This document shows positions 1 through 10,553 of a DNA stretch of 64,000 bases, one piece after another (the stretch's first letter is position 1; each line of letters starts with the position of its first letter). This stretch comes from Combretum micranthum. Taxonomy: Eukaryota > Streptophyta > Magnoliopsida > Myrtales > Combretaceae. A program made the translations under genes and the position numbers. Below the pieces are notes generated by a model, which worked only from the letters and a program-made list of their open reading frames with translations, was not told the DNA's origin and did no database searches. The DNA is taken from contig JAMXBD010001196.1 in the NCBI GenBank assembly GCA_024138025.1, positions 1 to 64,000 on the forward strand, read 5' to 3'.

Positions 1-735
1 CAAGGTTTGGATTCCCTAGAGCTATTATTAGTGATAGAGGAACACATTTCTGTAACTCTCAATTAAAAAAGTTTTGAGGAGATATGGGGTTACTCATCGA
101 ATCGCCACACCTTACCATCCTTAGACAAGCGGTCAAGTTGAAGTGTCAAATCGAGAGTTGAAGAGATCTTGAAAAGACGGTTAGTCATCACAGAAGAGAT
201 TGGGCGAGAAATAGATGATGCCTTGTGGGCATACAGACTGCTTACAAAAACCTTTAGGGGACTACTCCCTATAGATTGGTGTATGGGAAAGCGTGCCATT
301 CCGGTGGAAATTGAACATAAGGCGTATTGGGCAATCAAGCAAGTGAACTTTGATTTAAGTTCTTCGGGACTCAAAAGAAAATTTCAACTGAATGAATTAG
401 ATGAATGGAGGATGACTGCATATGAAAATATGAAACTTTACAAGGAGAAAGCGAAATGATATCATGATGCACACATTCGTCATCCAAGGAAGTTCAAGGT
501 AGGGGATCAAGTGCTTTTATTTAACTCTCGGTTGAAGCTTTTCCCGGGCAAGATGAAATCGAGATGGTCCAGGCCTTTTCTAGTTAAGCAAGTTTTTCCA
601 CATGGTGCTGTGGAACTGGAGCATCCTGAGCAAGGCACGTTTAAGGTGAATGGCCAAATAGTCAAATTGTACTTGGGAAGAGGAGCAGAAAACGAGGATC
701 GGGAGGAGTTTAAACTCCATCCACCAGATAATTAG
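1..735 (+). pseudogene. Athila-like integrase C-terminal part (degenerate)
   Basis: Three frames together spell the last part of a Ty3/gypsy integrase, which inserts the cDNA into host DNA. The core motif ISDRGTHFC, carrying a catalytic Asp, is at about 28-54. The region around YHPQTSGQVE is distorted at 110-145. The conserved stretch on alternative partner codons (ALWAYR, VEIEHKAYWAIK) is at 216-345. The C-terminal GPY-like part is at 510-690 with VGDQVLLFNSRLKLFPGK and SRWSRPFLVKQVFPHGAVEL. The first stop falls near 75 and a stop at 456-458 follows YKEKAK, so at least three frame changes are needed. The protein ends at 735. The VEIEHKAYWAIK wording is what I know from Athila pol, which supports the family call. 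It is non-functional as read. Confidence 0.85.
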
Positions 736-1045
736 CTTTAAAGAGCTTGCGAACGTCGAGCCAACGACGTTAAACAACAGCGCTTCATGGGAGGCAACCC
801 ATGTCTGACTTTGGTAGGTAAGTTTTTCTTTTCCTAGCTTTTCTATCCTAACATCTCGTTTTTGCAGATTGTTGAGCCATAGTCGAAAGAGACACTTGAG
901 TTTTCATGCTAAGTGTGGGGAAAATCACAACCAAGGTAAAGAGGAGGATTTTAAATTGCTAAGTGTTCTAGGTAAGTATTCTATCATATGCATTATTTTA
1001 AACCTTTAACACTTTGATCTTGAAAAAAAAAAAAATTCACTCCCA
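736..1045 (+). other. Spacer after Athila pol
   Basis: Non-coding spacer between the pol stop and the tandem repeats. It contains CTAAGTGTGGGGAAAATC near 909-926, a first copy of the polypurine-like motif found again at 4091 and at the true 3' tract. A poly-A run is at 1023-1034. No other feature seen. Confidence 0.5.
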
Positions 1046-1460
1046 GTGTACACTACCATAGTACACGACCAGTGTACTAGAGTAGTGTATGAATTCTAGC
1101 TACTGTGCTTTCATGAGCCGTTCTACACGACCAGTGTACTAGAGTAGTGTATGAATTCTAGCTACTGTGCTTTCATGAGTTGTTCTACACTACTCGTGTA
1201 TTAGGGTAGTGTATGTTTGCGTAGCTACTGTGGAGTCATGAGTCAATCTACACGACTTGTGTACACTACCGTGTTCAAGATCACACGAGCTGTAGAGTCA
1301 TGAGTCATTCTACACGACTCGTGTAGGAGGCAGTATACGAAAATTGGCAACCTGTGGAGTCACGAGTTGTTATACACGACTCGTGTAGGAGAGCGTGTAT
1401 GGAGACACTACCACTGTGGTGTCACTAGTCATCCTACACGACCCGTGTAGCTCGGGTCGT
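1046..1460 (+). repeat. Degenerate tandem array with palindromic ACACGACTCGTGT core
   Basis: Six to seven imperfect units of roughly 70-77 bp. Each carries a near-palindrome of the type CTACACGACTCGTGTAG followed by a GTGTATG-like tail and a CTACTGTG...TCATGAG stretch. The first two units (about 1054-1190) are nearly identical over more than 60 bases. Later units are diverged. The same palindrome recurs singly at 2150-2215 and inside the 3' LTR at 5530-5735, so it belongs to the element and is not a host satellite. Confidence 0.85.
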
Positions 1461-2347
1461 GTATGTCCAGTCCTTATATTTCACGCACGCACTGGTCTTT
1501 ATCTCTTTCCATTTTCTCTTTCCTGCTCCTACACAACACACAACACTACACTACACTCTCCTCTTACTCCCTTACACAACTATACCATCATACTATAGGA
1601 CTCACGATCGGGTATCATCATCATCAACAAGGTATGTAATCAATTTCTTCCTATTCCTCATTAAGTGTTCTCTTTTAGTTCGTCTAGCTATGCGAAAGTT
1701 GTGGAGTTTTGGAGCTTTACGAAGTTGAGACGAATTTGGGTGAAATGCGATTTTGTTGTTGGTGTATGCGTGTTGTTGTTGATCATTTTTGAAGTGCTAG
1801 TTATGTTTTCCTTTGCTCTAATCATGCATGATTTCACGCACAAGTATAAATCTAGGGTTCATGTGAGATTTTTAATTGGCAAGAAAATTGGGGCTTTAGT
1901 GTTTTTTGTGCAATTAGATCATTCTAATATACAATGCACATGTTAGTTTGGAGGAATTCTTGCTATATCATCCTAATCGCAATTCTAGGGTTTGTTTTGT
2001 GCGAAAATTGGGATTTGAAGGAAAATTGGTTGAATTTTTAGTGATTGAAGTTGGTTTATTGTTTTAGTGACAACCATAATTTTCAACACGAGTTCTTACA
2101 CGAGTGATTTTCCCGCGTTCGTGTTGATTTTAAATCTTACATTTTTTTTGTTGTACACTACCCCTACACTAGTCGTGTACAATGACTAGTGTATACACAG
2201 TTTCTATACAACTTTCGCACACTTGTTCCACTTTCGTCTCCATGTTCTTAATGTTACTTCTCATGATTTATATGACTTCTTGTGCTATAATTTTGAGTTC
2301 TTGTATCTCTTTTTATACTCAAATTTGTTCTCTCATTTCCATGTAGG
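1461..2347 (+). other. Untranslated stretch before second Athila ORF
   Basis: T-rich sequence without a coding pattern. It begins with a pyrimidine-rich run (about 1495-1590) and holds phrases such as TCTAGGGTT and TTCTAGGGTTTG that resemble plant 5' leader or intron sequence. Another palindromic ACACTA...TAGTGT motif lies at 2150-2200. The last bases before 2348 (CATGTAGG) precede the ATG and resemble a 3' splice site, so this could be an intron or leader of a subgenomic mRNA. That is inference only. Confidence 0.35.
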
Positions 2348-3714
2348 ATGGCAAGAACAAAAGAAGTAAACAAGAAGTCTAAATCCTCTCAATCTACTTC
2401 AGCACCACCTTCAAAGAAAAGAAAGGTCTCACAAGCTAAAAAGGCTAGTCCACTATTGTCTGATCAACTGTGGAGCAAAGCTAGGAAAACTAGGTTGGAC
2501 AAGAAGCCTTTTGGAGCTCATAAGTACGTAAATTGGCCCATGCTTGCTGAGTATGGCAAGGAAGCAACAGATCCGTGAGCTTTTGTCTTTGGGACCATGG
2601 GAACAACTGTTTGCTATTCGGACTCCTGCTTATAGGAGTATTACTTTGGAGGTGCTTTCCACTTTAAGACATGAGGAGGAGGATGATAGGTCAATCGACG
2701 AGGATGTTTTGTCATTTCAAGCTTTTGGGAAAGTGTACAAGATTACTTTAGCTCAATTCTGCCAGTATATGGGTCTGTACACTCAAGAGGAAATTACATC
2801 ATTTGAGTTTCATTCTTTACCAGTGGGTCTACCCCGAACAGTGGAGCCTCAAGATTACTGGCAGGAGTTGTGTGATTGTGCTATTCGGTATGAGCCATCT
2901 AGATCTAAAGCGTCTGCCATGGTAAGTGCTGATTTCAAGATTATTCACCACATTTTCTCTCATACGATTGGTGCTAGAAAGAGTAGTAATGGAGTGGTGA
3001 ATAACTTTGAGCTGAGCTATTTATATAGCATTGATAAGAGACGCAAGATCAATGTTGGTATTGAGTTAGCACTTTTTCTCATTCGCCAAGCTACTGACAC
3101 CCGACAAAGGGGATATTCTGTGGAGGTTACATCACTAAGCTGCTCATGGGGATGGAGATTTGGAAGGACCCGTCACCTGATGATGTTAAGGTTGATATTA
3201 AACCTGTTTTGGATGGCCCCTTCAGACATTGGGGACTTAAGAAGATACATATGGGGCAGAGTTCTTCTAGAGAGTATACTACACCTCCTCGACCTACCAC
3301 GAGCGATCCAGCTGGCTCTCTTCGGGGATCACTTGGTGGTTCTGATATGCTGCTATCCAGACAGGAGTTCGAAGCGGCAGAAAGAAGGCATGAGAAAGAA
3401 AGGTTAAAGAATAAGAAATTTAGGAAAGCCGTTTGGAGTTTTCTCCAGACACTTGCTGGGTGTTTTTCCCCACGCCTAGGAATCTTCCGACTTATGAGTC
3501 CTCACCTGAGAGGACTATTTCTGAGGAAACTCCACAGCCTAGGGTGTATCAAAGGAAAGGGAAAGCTCCGATTGTTGCTGAGCAATTGACTTCTGAAGAT
3601 GAAGCGGTCGCTACTTCCGGTAATGAGGAGGAAACTGATGACAATGAGGATGATGAGAATGCAGAAGATGATGTAGATGATGATGAAGATGATGATGATG
3701 ATGAGATGAGATGA
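2348..3714 (+). pseudogene. Athila-type ORF downstream of pol (env-position ORF), frameshifted
   Basis: The ORF starts at ATG 2348 and is split by about three frameshifts (near 2570, 3125 and 3430) into pieces 2348-2578, up to about 3125, 3146-3430 and 3433-3714. The N-terminus is very basic, with SKKRKVSQAKK near residues 23-33, a good nuclear-localisation-like sequence. The middle has a globular pattern (FQAFGKVYKITLAQFCQYMG at 2716-2775) that I associate with the ATHILA ORF family. The C-terminus is a long Asp/Glu tail encoded by GAT/GAA repeats (3595-3710). The position after pol is where Athila elements have been said to carry an env-like gene, but I see no signal peptide, membrane segment or cleavage site. 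The function is unknown; a nucleic-acid or nuclear role is as likely as an envelope. Confidence 0.7.
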
Positions 3715-5316
3715 TGATGAGGAGGGGGATAAGTGATGTACCCTCGCTGGATTTGATCTGACTTGAGATATTTTTTATTTTCTTTTAGACTTTCTGATCT
3801 GATGGTCTGTTCTTATTGAGATCCCCTTGTGGGAAGACTCTTTTGCTGCTGATTTCTAATGTTGCTGATGGATGTTTAGGATAGGTTAACTTTTTCTTTT
3901 TGTTTTGATTTTCTTTTTAGGTCATGCTGGCTCAATTTTGTTTTGGGTTCACAAACCCTTACTTCTGATGGTGCTGCAGTCAGCTATTATTCCTGGAAAC
4001 TGCTTTCACATGGGGAAGTTCTTATCTTTATTCCTTTATTTCTTTTTCCTAGTTTGCATTGTATTGAGAGATTGGGGACACTGTCTCAATTAAGTGTGGG
4101 GAAGGGGTATTCTGAAAGGAATATATTTGGGTCTTGATAGATTTTGCATATACTTGATTGATCATATTAACTTGATGATGAATTTGAATTGTTGAACTCA
4201 AGTTTTTAAATCAAAATTCCCCCACTTACAAGTTTGCAAATGTGCTTGGCAGTTGAATATGAATTGAGTTAAGATAAATCTTGAAAATATACTCTTTAAA
4301 ATTATTTGAATTAGCATTCAAATTAAAGTAAAAGCGACTTACATAATACCTTACTCACCTATTTTGTAGTTGGTATATTTAGTTAAAATTTTAGGATAAA
4401 ATCTAGGTGGGGTAATCTTACTTGCTATTTAGTAATGGAATTTAGAGTCTAGAAGTGGATTGAAGTCCTTAGTTGAAAGTTAAACGGTTATGTTTTTAAG
4501 CTTGTTGATTTGTATATTTTCTTTTCAAAAATTTTGAGAGCCCTCCTAATATTTTGTGAAAGAGCATATGATGTTTATCACTTGGTGATCCTTTATGAAT
4601 AACCTCTTTGAATTAAAAAAAAAAAAAAAACACAGCCTTTACTCCAATGACTCAAGCAATTGAGTTATGAGTATTCTGAACTTGAATGTTAGAGTGAGGG
4701 AGAGTTCGATGGGGTCCCTTTAAAACCTGGTCACTTGGGTGATGAGCCCGGGATATGCCGACTCAATGAACTCACTATAACGAGAAGGGAAGAAATGCAA
4801 AAGTTCATTATATGAGCTTTGAACAAATAATAAGAGCTGAAAAGATACGGGCTACACCCCGTCCAAAGGAAATCCCTTTGAAGGCTATAAAAAGAAATTC
4901 GAAGAGATTTAAAATGAAGGAGAAAATCCAAGGGAAAAAACGGATGCAATTACTTTCACTTTATATTATTGTGCTTAGAGAAGTGGTTGAAAAGTTTATA
5001 TACTCGTTAACAGGTGGTGAAGTATAACTGGGTCTCTTTTGCTATTGTTTGACTTTGTAATTACTTTGTGACTCTGGAATCTACTGTTAAATGGTGAGGG
5101 TAAAGTTTGACTTACCTGGATTAATCTTAAAATTTTGATTTTAGTATGCTAATTACATTTATACGGTAGGTTTGAGCAATAGGTACAAAGTGAGTCGCTA
5201 TGGTCTAAAAGACTTGATGAATGCTAAATGAACTTGAATTTATGAAGAATTCATGGGTATATTTGATGATGGATTTTCTTTGTCCTTTGTTGTTTACTTG
5301 AGGACAAGCAAACGAT
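3715..5316 (+). other. Long non-coding region between Athila ORF and 3' LTR
   Basis: About 1.6 kb without a supported gene. A second polypurine-like copy lies at 4091-4106 (TAAGTGTGGGGAAGGGG). A 16-base poly-A run is at 4615-4630. Short ORFs near 4731-5027 show no protein-family pattern. Such a long 3' untranslated region is usual for this element type. Confidence 0.5.
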
Positions 5317-5332
5317 TAAGTGTGGGGAAGTT
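5317..5332 (+). promoter_or_regulatory. Polypurine tract of Athila element
   Basis: TAAGTGTGGGGAAGTT lies immediately before TGATAAGTG, the LTR start. Purine tracts at this place prime plus-strand DNA synthesis. The same core occurs twice more upstream in the element (about 910 and 4091). Confidence 0.75.
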
Positions 5333-6666
5333 TGATAAGTGTCAAGACCCTCATTATTTGTGCATTATTTAGCATATTTATATGCTATTTAGTAAGTCAT
5401 CAAAAGGAAAGAACTTTTATTGGGTTAATTATTTGTTTCAGGGATGATTATGGAACAATGGAGCTTTTCAAGAGATTTATCATGAAAGAAACCAAGTTAT
5501 TGAAGGATTATGGAGCCTAGATGAAGTTGCTGGTCATACACTAGTAATTATACACTACTAGTGTAGATTTGGAGGATAAACTTGAAGAAAAATCAGCTTT
5601 TTCAATGTACACGACCCGAGCTACACGGGTAGTGTAGGATGAGTAGTGTACACATGACAACAAAGGAAAATGCGCTGGAATTTGTTGTACACGCCCCGAG
5701 CTACACGGTCGTGTAGGGTACCCGTGTATGAGCAATTTTGTATAAATACAGCCTTCTTTCATTGTTTGAGAGAAGAGAGAGAGTCAGATATCATTCCTAA
5801 CCCTAAGTCGTCTTTTGGAGAGCTTTTCAAGAGAATTGACGGCACAAACATCCGGAAGTCACAACAATTGTTTCAAAGGGGTTTTTGTCATTATGTTTTA
5901 TTTAAACTCTTCTAGATCTATTGTTTCTTTGTTTATCATATGGAAGAGTAGATTTGTATGCCCTAGGTTTTGTGAAACCCTAACTCATGTTCTGAATTGT
6001 TATCAATTGATGAAAAGTTTTGATCTTGAATTCATTCATGTGATTTAATTGTCTTGTGATAATTTTCTGGCCAGGATTATTGCTTGTTTGATTCTTATTA
6101 GTTAGAAAGAGATTTCAACTAATAGGATAGATCTTACATGAATGATAAATTTGCATGTTTCACCTAGACATAGGGAGGCTTCGAATTTCTGCTATAAAGA
6201 TTAAATCTTTATTTAGGGTTTGTGAGTTTTATGCAATTTTACATTGGCGTGAGTGAAGGAAGAGATTCCCATTTTCTCATGTAAAATTAGGAATCAATTG
6301 ACTTGAAGAGAGTAATTGGTTTAAGTTAGAAACCCTATAGTTCAAGATTTGATTTTTCATCAGTTAATTTTATCATAAGTATTAAGGGTTAGGGTGGATC
6401 AAAACTAGGGGCATTGTTTTGAATTGAATTAAATTAAGAAAAGCTCTCATATTCTATAATTAGTTTGATAATTAATTCATTAGGGTTAATACAATCTTTT
6501 GATAATTTAGACTAGATAGTAGTGAAAGGGTATTACTAGTAATTGCCCATAGATCTTTAGGACGACAACCGAGTTAATTTCCATACTACAAGATAGGTGC
6601 GCTACCTTGAATGGATCTGAATTAATTGGATTATAAATTTTAGACTTGGTGATCATACACACATCA
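5333..6666 (+). mobile_element. 3' LTR of Athila-like element
   Basis: Starts TGATAAGTGTC directly after the purine tract and ends ...CACACATCA at 6666, where chromovirus protease coding sequence begins, giving a 1334 bp LTR. It contains palindromic ACACGACCCGAG/CTACACGGG motifs (5530-5735) upstream of a TATA box (5741-5748), and then the transcribed part with AGAGAGAGTCAGATATC just downstream. Only one LTR is in the window, so the right border rests on the switch to foreign coding sequence and the TG...CA ends. Confidence 0.8.
5741..5748 (+). promoter_or_regulatory. TATA box of Athila LTR
   Basis: TATAAATA, about 410 bp into the LTR, with a likely transcript start about 30 bp further near the AGAGAGAGAG run. 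Confidence 0.6.
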
Positions 6667-7825
6667 GGATTGTCCCATGGAGATACAAGGAATTTACTCT
6701 AAATGTGACCTGATAATCTTGGATATGAGCAAGTACGAAGTAATCTTAGGAATGAGTTGGTCAACATCCGCTAAAGCCCTAGTGGATTATAGACACAAAG
6801 ACATGAAGTTTAAGGATCAAAATGGATGTGAAATAGTGTTCAGGGGAGAATCCACGGTGAAGTTGAACTCATTTGAGTTAATGGATGATGAAGAGATCAA
6901 CTTATGTATCATGGATGAAGAAGAAAAAGAGAAACCTGAGTTAGAATCCATACAAATGGTTAAGGAATTTCCAGATGTGTTACTTGATGGATTGCCTGGA
7001 TTACCACCCAAGAAGGAAATCGATTTTGAAATTGACTCATTGATAAACACAGAGCCAATATCAAAGGCACCCTACCGGATGGCACCAGTGAAGCTTAAGG
7101 AGCTAAAGACTCAATTACAAGACTTGTTAGGTCAAGGTTTTATCCGACTGAGTGTATCGCCTTGGGGAGCACCAGTGTTATTCGTGAAGAAGAAGGATGG
7201 TTCCATGCGCTTATGCATCGATTATCGGGAACTCAAAAAAGTCACCATCAAGAACAAGTATCCACTCCCAAGGATAGAAGACCTTTTTTATCATCTTCAA
7301 GGAGCTAGCGTCTTTCCAAGGATTGACCTACGTTCAGGATACCATCAGTTGAGAATTAGACCTGAGGATGTACTTAAGACATCTTTCAGAACTCGCTACG
7401 GACATTACGAGTTTCTGGTAATGCCTTTTGGATTAACCAAAGCACCAACAGCTTTCATGGATCTCATGAATCGAGTATATAAGCCCCTGTTGGATAAGTG
7501 CGTGATAGTCTTCATTGATGATATTCTAATCTACTCCAAGACACGAGAGCAACATGAGGAACACTTAAGAATGGCATTACAGACCTTGCGTGAGCATAAG
7601 TTGTATGCCAAGCTATCTCAGTGTGACTTCTGGTTGGATAGGATATCCTTCCTAGGACATGTCATATCTGGAGAAGGAATATCGGTGGACCCTAAAAAGA
7701 TCAAGGCAGTGATGGATTGGAAGCAACCTAAGACTGTGACTGAAGTGAGAAGTTTTCTCGGATTAGCTGGATATTATAGAAAGTTTGTAAAGAATTTTTC
7801 TACCATCGCCAAACCCCTAACATAA
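6667..7825 (+). pseudogene. Chromovirus pol part 1: protease end and reverse transcriptase
   Basis: The reading frame is open from 6667 to a stop at 7823-7825. The protease C-terminal motif VILGMSW is near residues 20-26. The catalytic DTG part is lost to the Athila insertion. RT follows: linker with [11 protein letters not shown], fingers YRMAP (about residue 135), [18 protein letters not shown], the [10 protein letters not shown] motif, [29 protein letters not shown], catalytic [12 protein letters not shown] (nucleotides about 7501-7536; the usual YVDD box reads FIDD) and [16 protein letters not shown]. The RT active residues look intact. The stop at 7823 lies in the RT-RNase H connection and is explained by CAA to TAA. 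RT copies the element RNA into cDNA. Confidence 0.9.
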
Positions 7826-8530
7826 TTAACTCAGAAAGATGAGAAGTTCATTTGGATAGATAAGAGAGAACAAGGTTTTCAAGAGTTGAAGAGAAGGCTT
7901 GTATCTGCCCCAATCTTAATTCTAACAGATCCCGAGAAGCCGTATACGGTGCACAGTGACGCTTCCAGAAATGGTCTTGGATGCATGTTGATGCAAGATG
8001 GAAAGGTGATCGCTTATGCATCACGACAGCTTAGGCCTCATGAACAGAATTACCCCACTCATGATCTGGAGTTAGCCACCGTTGTGTTTGCACTTAAGTT
8101 ATGGAGACATTACCTGTATGGACAAAGATGCGAAATCTACACAGAAAGAGTGAATATCCAGCAATGGAGATGGTTGGAGCTCATTAAAGATTATGACCTT
8201 GAGATAAATTACTGTCCAGGGAGAGTGAACGCAGTTGCAGATGCCCTGAGTAGAAAGAATTATGGAGAAGTAGCTACCTTGCTCACGGATAAGAAGGAGC
8301 TAATAAAGGAATTTGAAAGAATGAGTATCAAATTCATAGGGCAAAGAGTGGAAAAGGAAATCGCCAGCCTAGTTATGGAACCTACCTTAGCGGAAAGAAT
8401 CAAGGAGGCCCAACAATATGACGAGACGATCCAGAAGATTAAGGGAGAGGTGCAAGAAGGAAAATACACCGACTTTACCATAGATGAGGATGAAGTGGTA
8501 AGAATGAAGGAAGGTTATGTGTCCAGATGA
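7826..8530 (+). pseudogene. Chromovirus pol part 2: RNase H
   Basis: Continues the same frame after the stop at 7823 ([19 protein letters not shown]), so this was one polyprotein. RNase H, which digests RNA in the RNA:DNA hybrid, starts at about 7935 with [14 protein letters not shown] (first catalytic Asp) and has [17 protein letters not shown] (Glu). The segment that normally reads YTDHKSLKY...Q between the Glu and ADALSR is missing: [12 protein letters not shown] joins directly, an in-frame loss of about 33 bases that removes one catalytic Asp. [10 protein letters not shown] is at about 8230-8258. The frame breaks at 8528. Probably non-functional even without the other mutations. Confidence 0.88.
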
Positions 8531-9822
8531 TGAGGATATGAGGAAGGAAATCATGAATGAAGCACATCATTCAGATATACCATGCATCCGGAGGAACTAA
8601 AATGTACAGGACCTGAAGAGCCACTACTGGTGGAACGGAATGAAGAGAGTGTGGCAGATTTTGTGCTAAAGTGTCCCACATGCCAACAAGTGAAAGTGGA
8701 GCACCAAGACCTGGAGGACTTTTGAAACCCTGCCGATACCCGAATGGAAATGGGATCAAATCACAATGGATTTTGTGTGCGGATTGCCAAGAACTTCTGC
8801 AGGATATGATGCTATTTGGGTCATAGTGGATCGATTGACAAAGACAGCACACTTTCTCCCAATCAACATGACATACTCCATGGATAAGTTGGCAAGGATA
8901 TACATAAGGGAAATAGTGCGATTGCATGGAGTGCCCGGGAATAGTTTCCGACCGAGACTCAAGGTTTGTGTCTAAATTTTGGACGAGCTTACAAGGATGT
9001 ATGGGAACAAAGCTACGCTTCAGTACTGCTTATCAGCCTCAAACAGATGGTCAATTAGAGAAGACGATACAAACTTTGGAGGATATGCTGCGAGTTTATG
9101 TGATAGAGTTTAAAGGTAGTTGGGACGCACACCTACCTCTAGTAGAATTCGCCTACAACAACAGCTACCACTCTACAATCCAGATGCCACCTATGAAGCG
9201 TTGTATGGAAGACGGTGTTGATCACCATTGTTCTGGGACGATGTAGAAAAGTTGAGCATCGGACCTGACTTGGTACAAGATGCGGCCGACAAGGTATGGA
9301 TCATCCAACAAAATATGAAGGAAGCACAAGATAGGCAAAAGAGCTGGGCGGACATGAAGAGACGTGTGCTTGAGTTTGAAGTTGGAGACCATGTGTACTT
9401 GAAAGTAAACCCCATCAAGAGTATTCACCAAGTTCAGGCACAAGGAAAATTGAGCCCACGATATGTTGGACCTTTTGAAGTGCTTGAAAGAGTAGGAGAT
9501 CTTGCTTATCGTCTAGCACTCCCTCCTAACCTATCTGGAATTCACAATGTATTCCACGTATCAGTTCTACAGAAACATGTGTCAGATCCTACCAGGATTG
9601 CAGAACTGGAACCAGTTCGGTTGAAAGAAAATCTCACATATGAGGAGCACCCGATTCAATCCTAGATCACAAGGTGCAGAAGCTTCGAACAAGGAAATCA
9701 AGTATGTGAAGGTTCTATGGAGAAACCACTCGCATGAGGAAGCAACCTGGGAGGCTGAAAGCGACATACGCCAGAAGTATCCGAGTTTGTTCGAAGAATC
9801 AGGTATGAACTTCAAGTTTTGA
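8531..9822 (+). pseudogene. Chromovirus pol part 3: integrase and chromodomain
   Basis: Pieces in different frames spell the zinc-binding part (AHHSDI near 8560, HYWWNGMKR near 8620, CPTCQQVK near 8675-8698) and the catalytic core: ITMDFVCGLP near 8761 with Asp, [11 protein letters not shown] near 8941, and [11 protein letters not shown] near 9040 with Glu. Then comes the C-terminal GPF motif (LSPRYVGPFEVLERVG, about 9451-9500) and NVFHVSVLQKHV. A chromodomain follows at 9655-9800 (VKVLWRNHSHEEATWEAESD) and ends at stop 9820-9822. Frameshifts lie near 8600, 8935, 9195 and 9660. The chromodomain would tether integration to marked chromatin; its aromatic residues beyond the W of VLWR are only partly visible. 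Confidence 0.88.
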
Positions 9823-9838
9823 GGACAAAACTTTCTTT

Positions 9839-9851
9839 AAGGGGGGTAGGT
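9839..9851 (+). promoter_or_regulatory. Polypurine tract of Tekay-like element
   Basis: AAGGGGGGTAGGT, 17 bases after the pol stop and immediately before the LTR start TGTAAACCCCC. Confidence 0.85.
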
Positions 9852-10545
9852 TGTAAACCCCCGAAGTTTTGAATTCAAATTAAAGCTTAAACCCTAATTA
9901 GAAGTCAACCGGATTTCTAAAGTCAACAAAACCCTAGTTTACCGTAACCGCTTAAGTCCGGCATTCCTGTTTAAGAAACCCTAAAAGAGTAAGAAAGAGT
10001 TTAGTGAATAGAATAGTTCGTAATTATCTAAGGAAGCTTAAAAAGATTCATTTAATAAAACGCGACTCGTTTTGAACCCGATCGGACACAGTTATTGAAA
10101 AACGTGTCCCGGAGCTCGGAATAGTAAAAATATTCTGATTTTACCATTAGACTCGTAAAAATATAAGATTTTCAAAAATATCAATTTCATAATTTTTCGA
10201 TAGCTAAAAATATCAGATATCGCATTTATACGCGTATTTTCTTACTACCGGTACTTAAATTGTCATGTCTACTTTACATTACACTATTTACTACTATTCT
10301 ACACTATTTATCTATCTCTACTTTTTCTTACAACCTACTCTTACAACCCATACCTCAATTTCTTACACATTTTCATTTCCAATACAACTTCACATCTTTC
10401 ATATCTTACTTTTAATTAATCAAAAGACAAAAAAATAAATTTTCACTCCCTCTCTCCTCTCAAATTAGCGCTAGCCACCCCTCTCTTTCTTCCCATTTGT
10501 TTTATTTTCAATTTATTTAATTAACAAATTATCTCCACATTTTCC

Positions 10546-10553
10546 TATAAATA
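10546..10553 (+). promoter_or_regulatory. TATA box of Tekay-like 3' LTR
   Basis: TATAAATA in CCTATAAATACCCC, about 695 bp into the LTR. The same phrase is found at the matching place of several other LTRs in the window (32862, 61776; on minus at 26987 and 59502). Confidence 0.65.

Larger units (their letters stand above)
1..6666 (+). mobile_element. Athila-like Ty3/gypsy retrotransposon, 3' half
   Basis: The left part of the element, with its 5' LTR, gag and most of pol, lies outside the window. What remains is, in order, the end of integrase (1-735), a spacer with palindromic tandem repeats, a second ORF region (2348-3714), a long non-coding stretch, a polypurine tract and the 3' LTR (5333-6666). 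A long region with its own ORF between pol and the LTR, and a tract reading AAGTGTGGGGAAG just before an LTR starting TGATAAGTG, are typical of Athila-type elements. Directly after the LTR the sequence becomes chromovirus protease, so the element inserted into that older chromovirus. The expected TSD (GGATT at 6667-6671) cannot be tested because the left end is missing. Confidence 0.85.

Noticed and set aside
1046..1460. CRISPR-like array
   Set aside because: Units are diverged, contiguous and palindromic without distinct spacers, inside a plant retrotransposon.
3595..3714. Asp-rich ORF end as a separate acidic host gene
   Set aside because: It continues the frameshifted Athila-type ORF and has no own start or promoter context.
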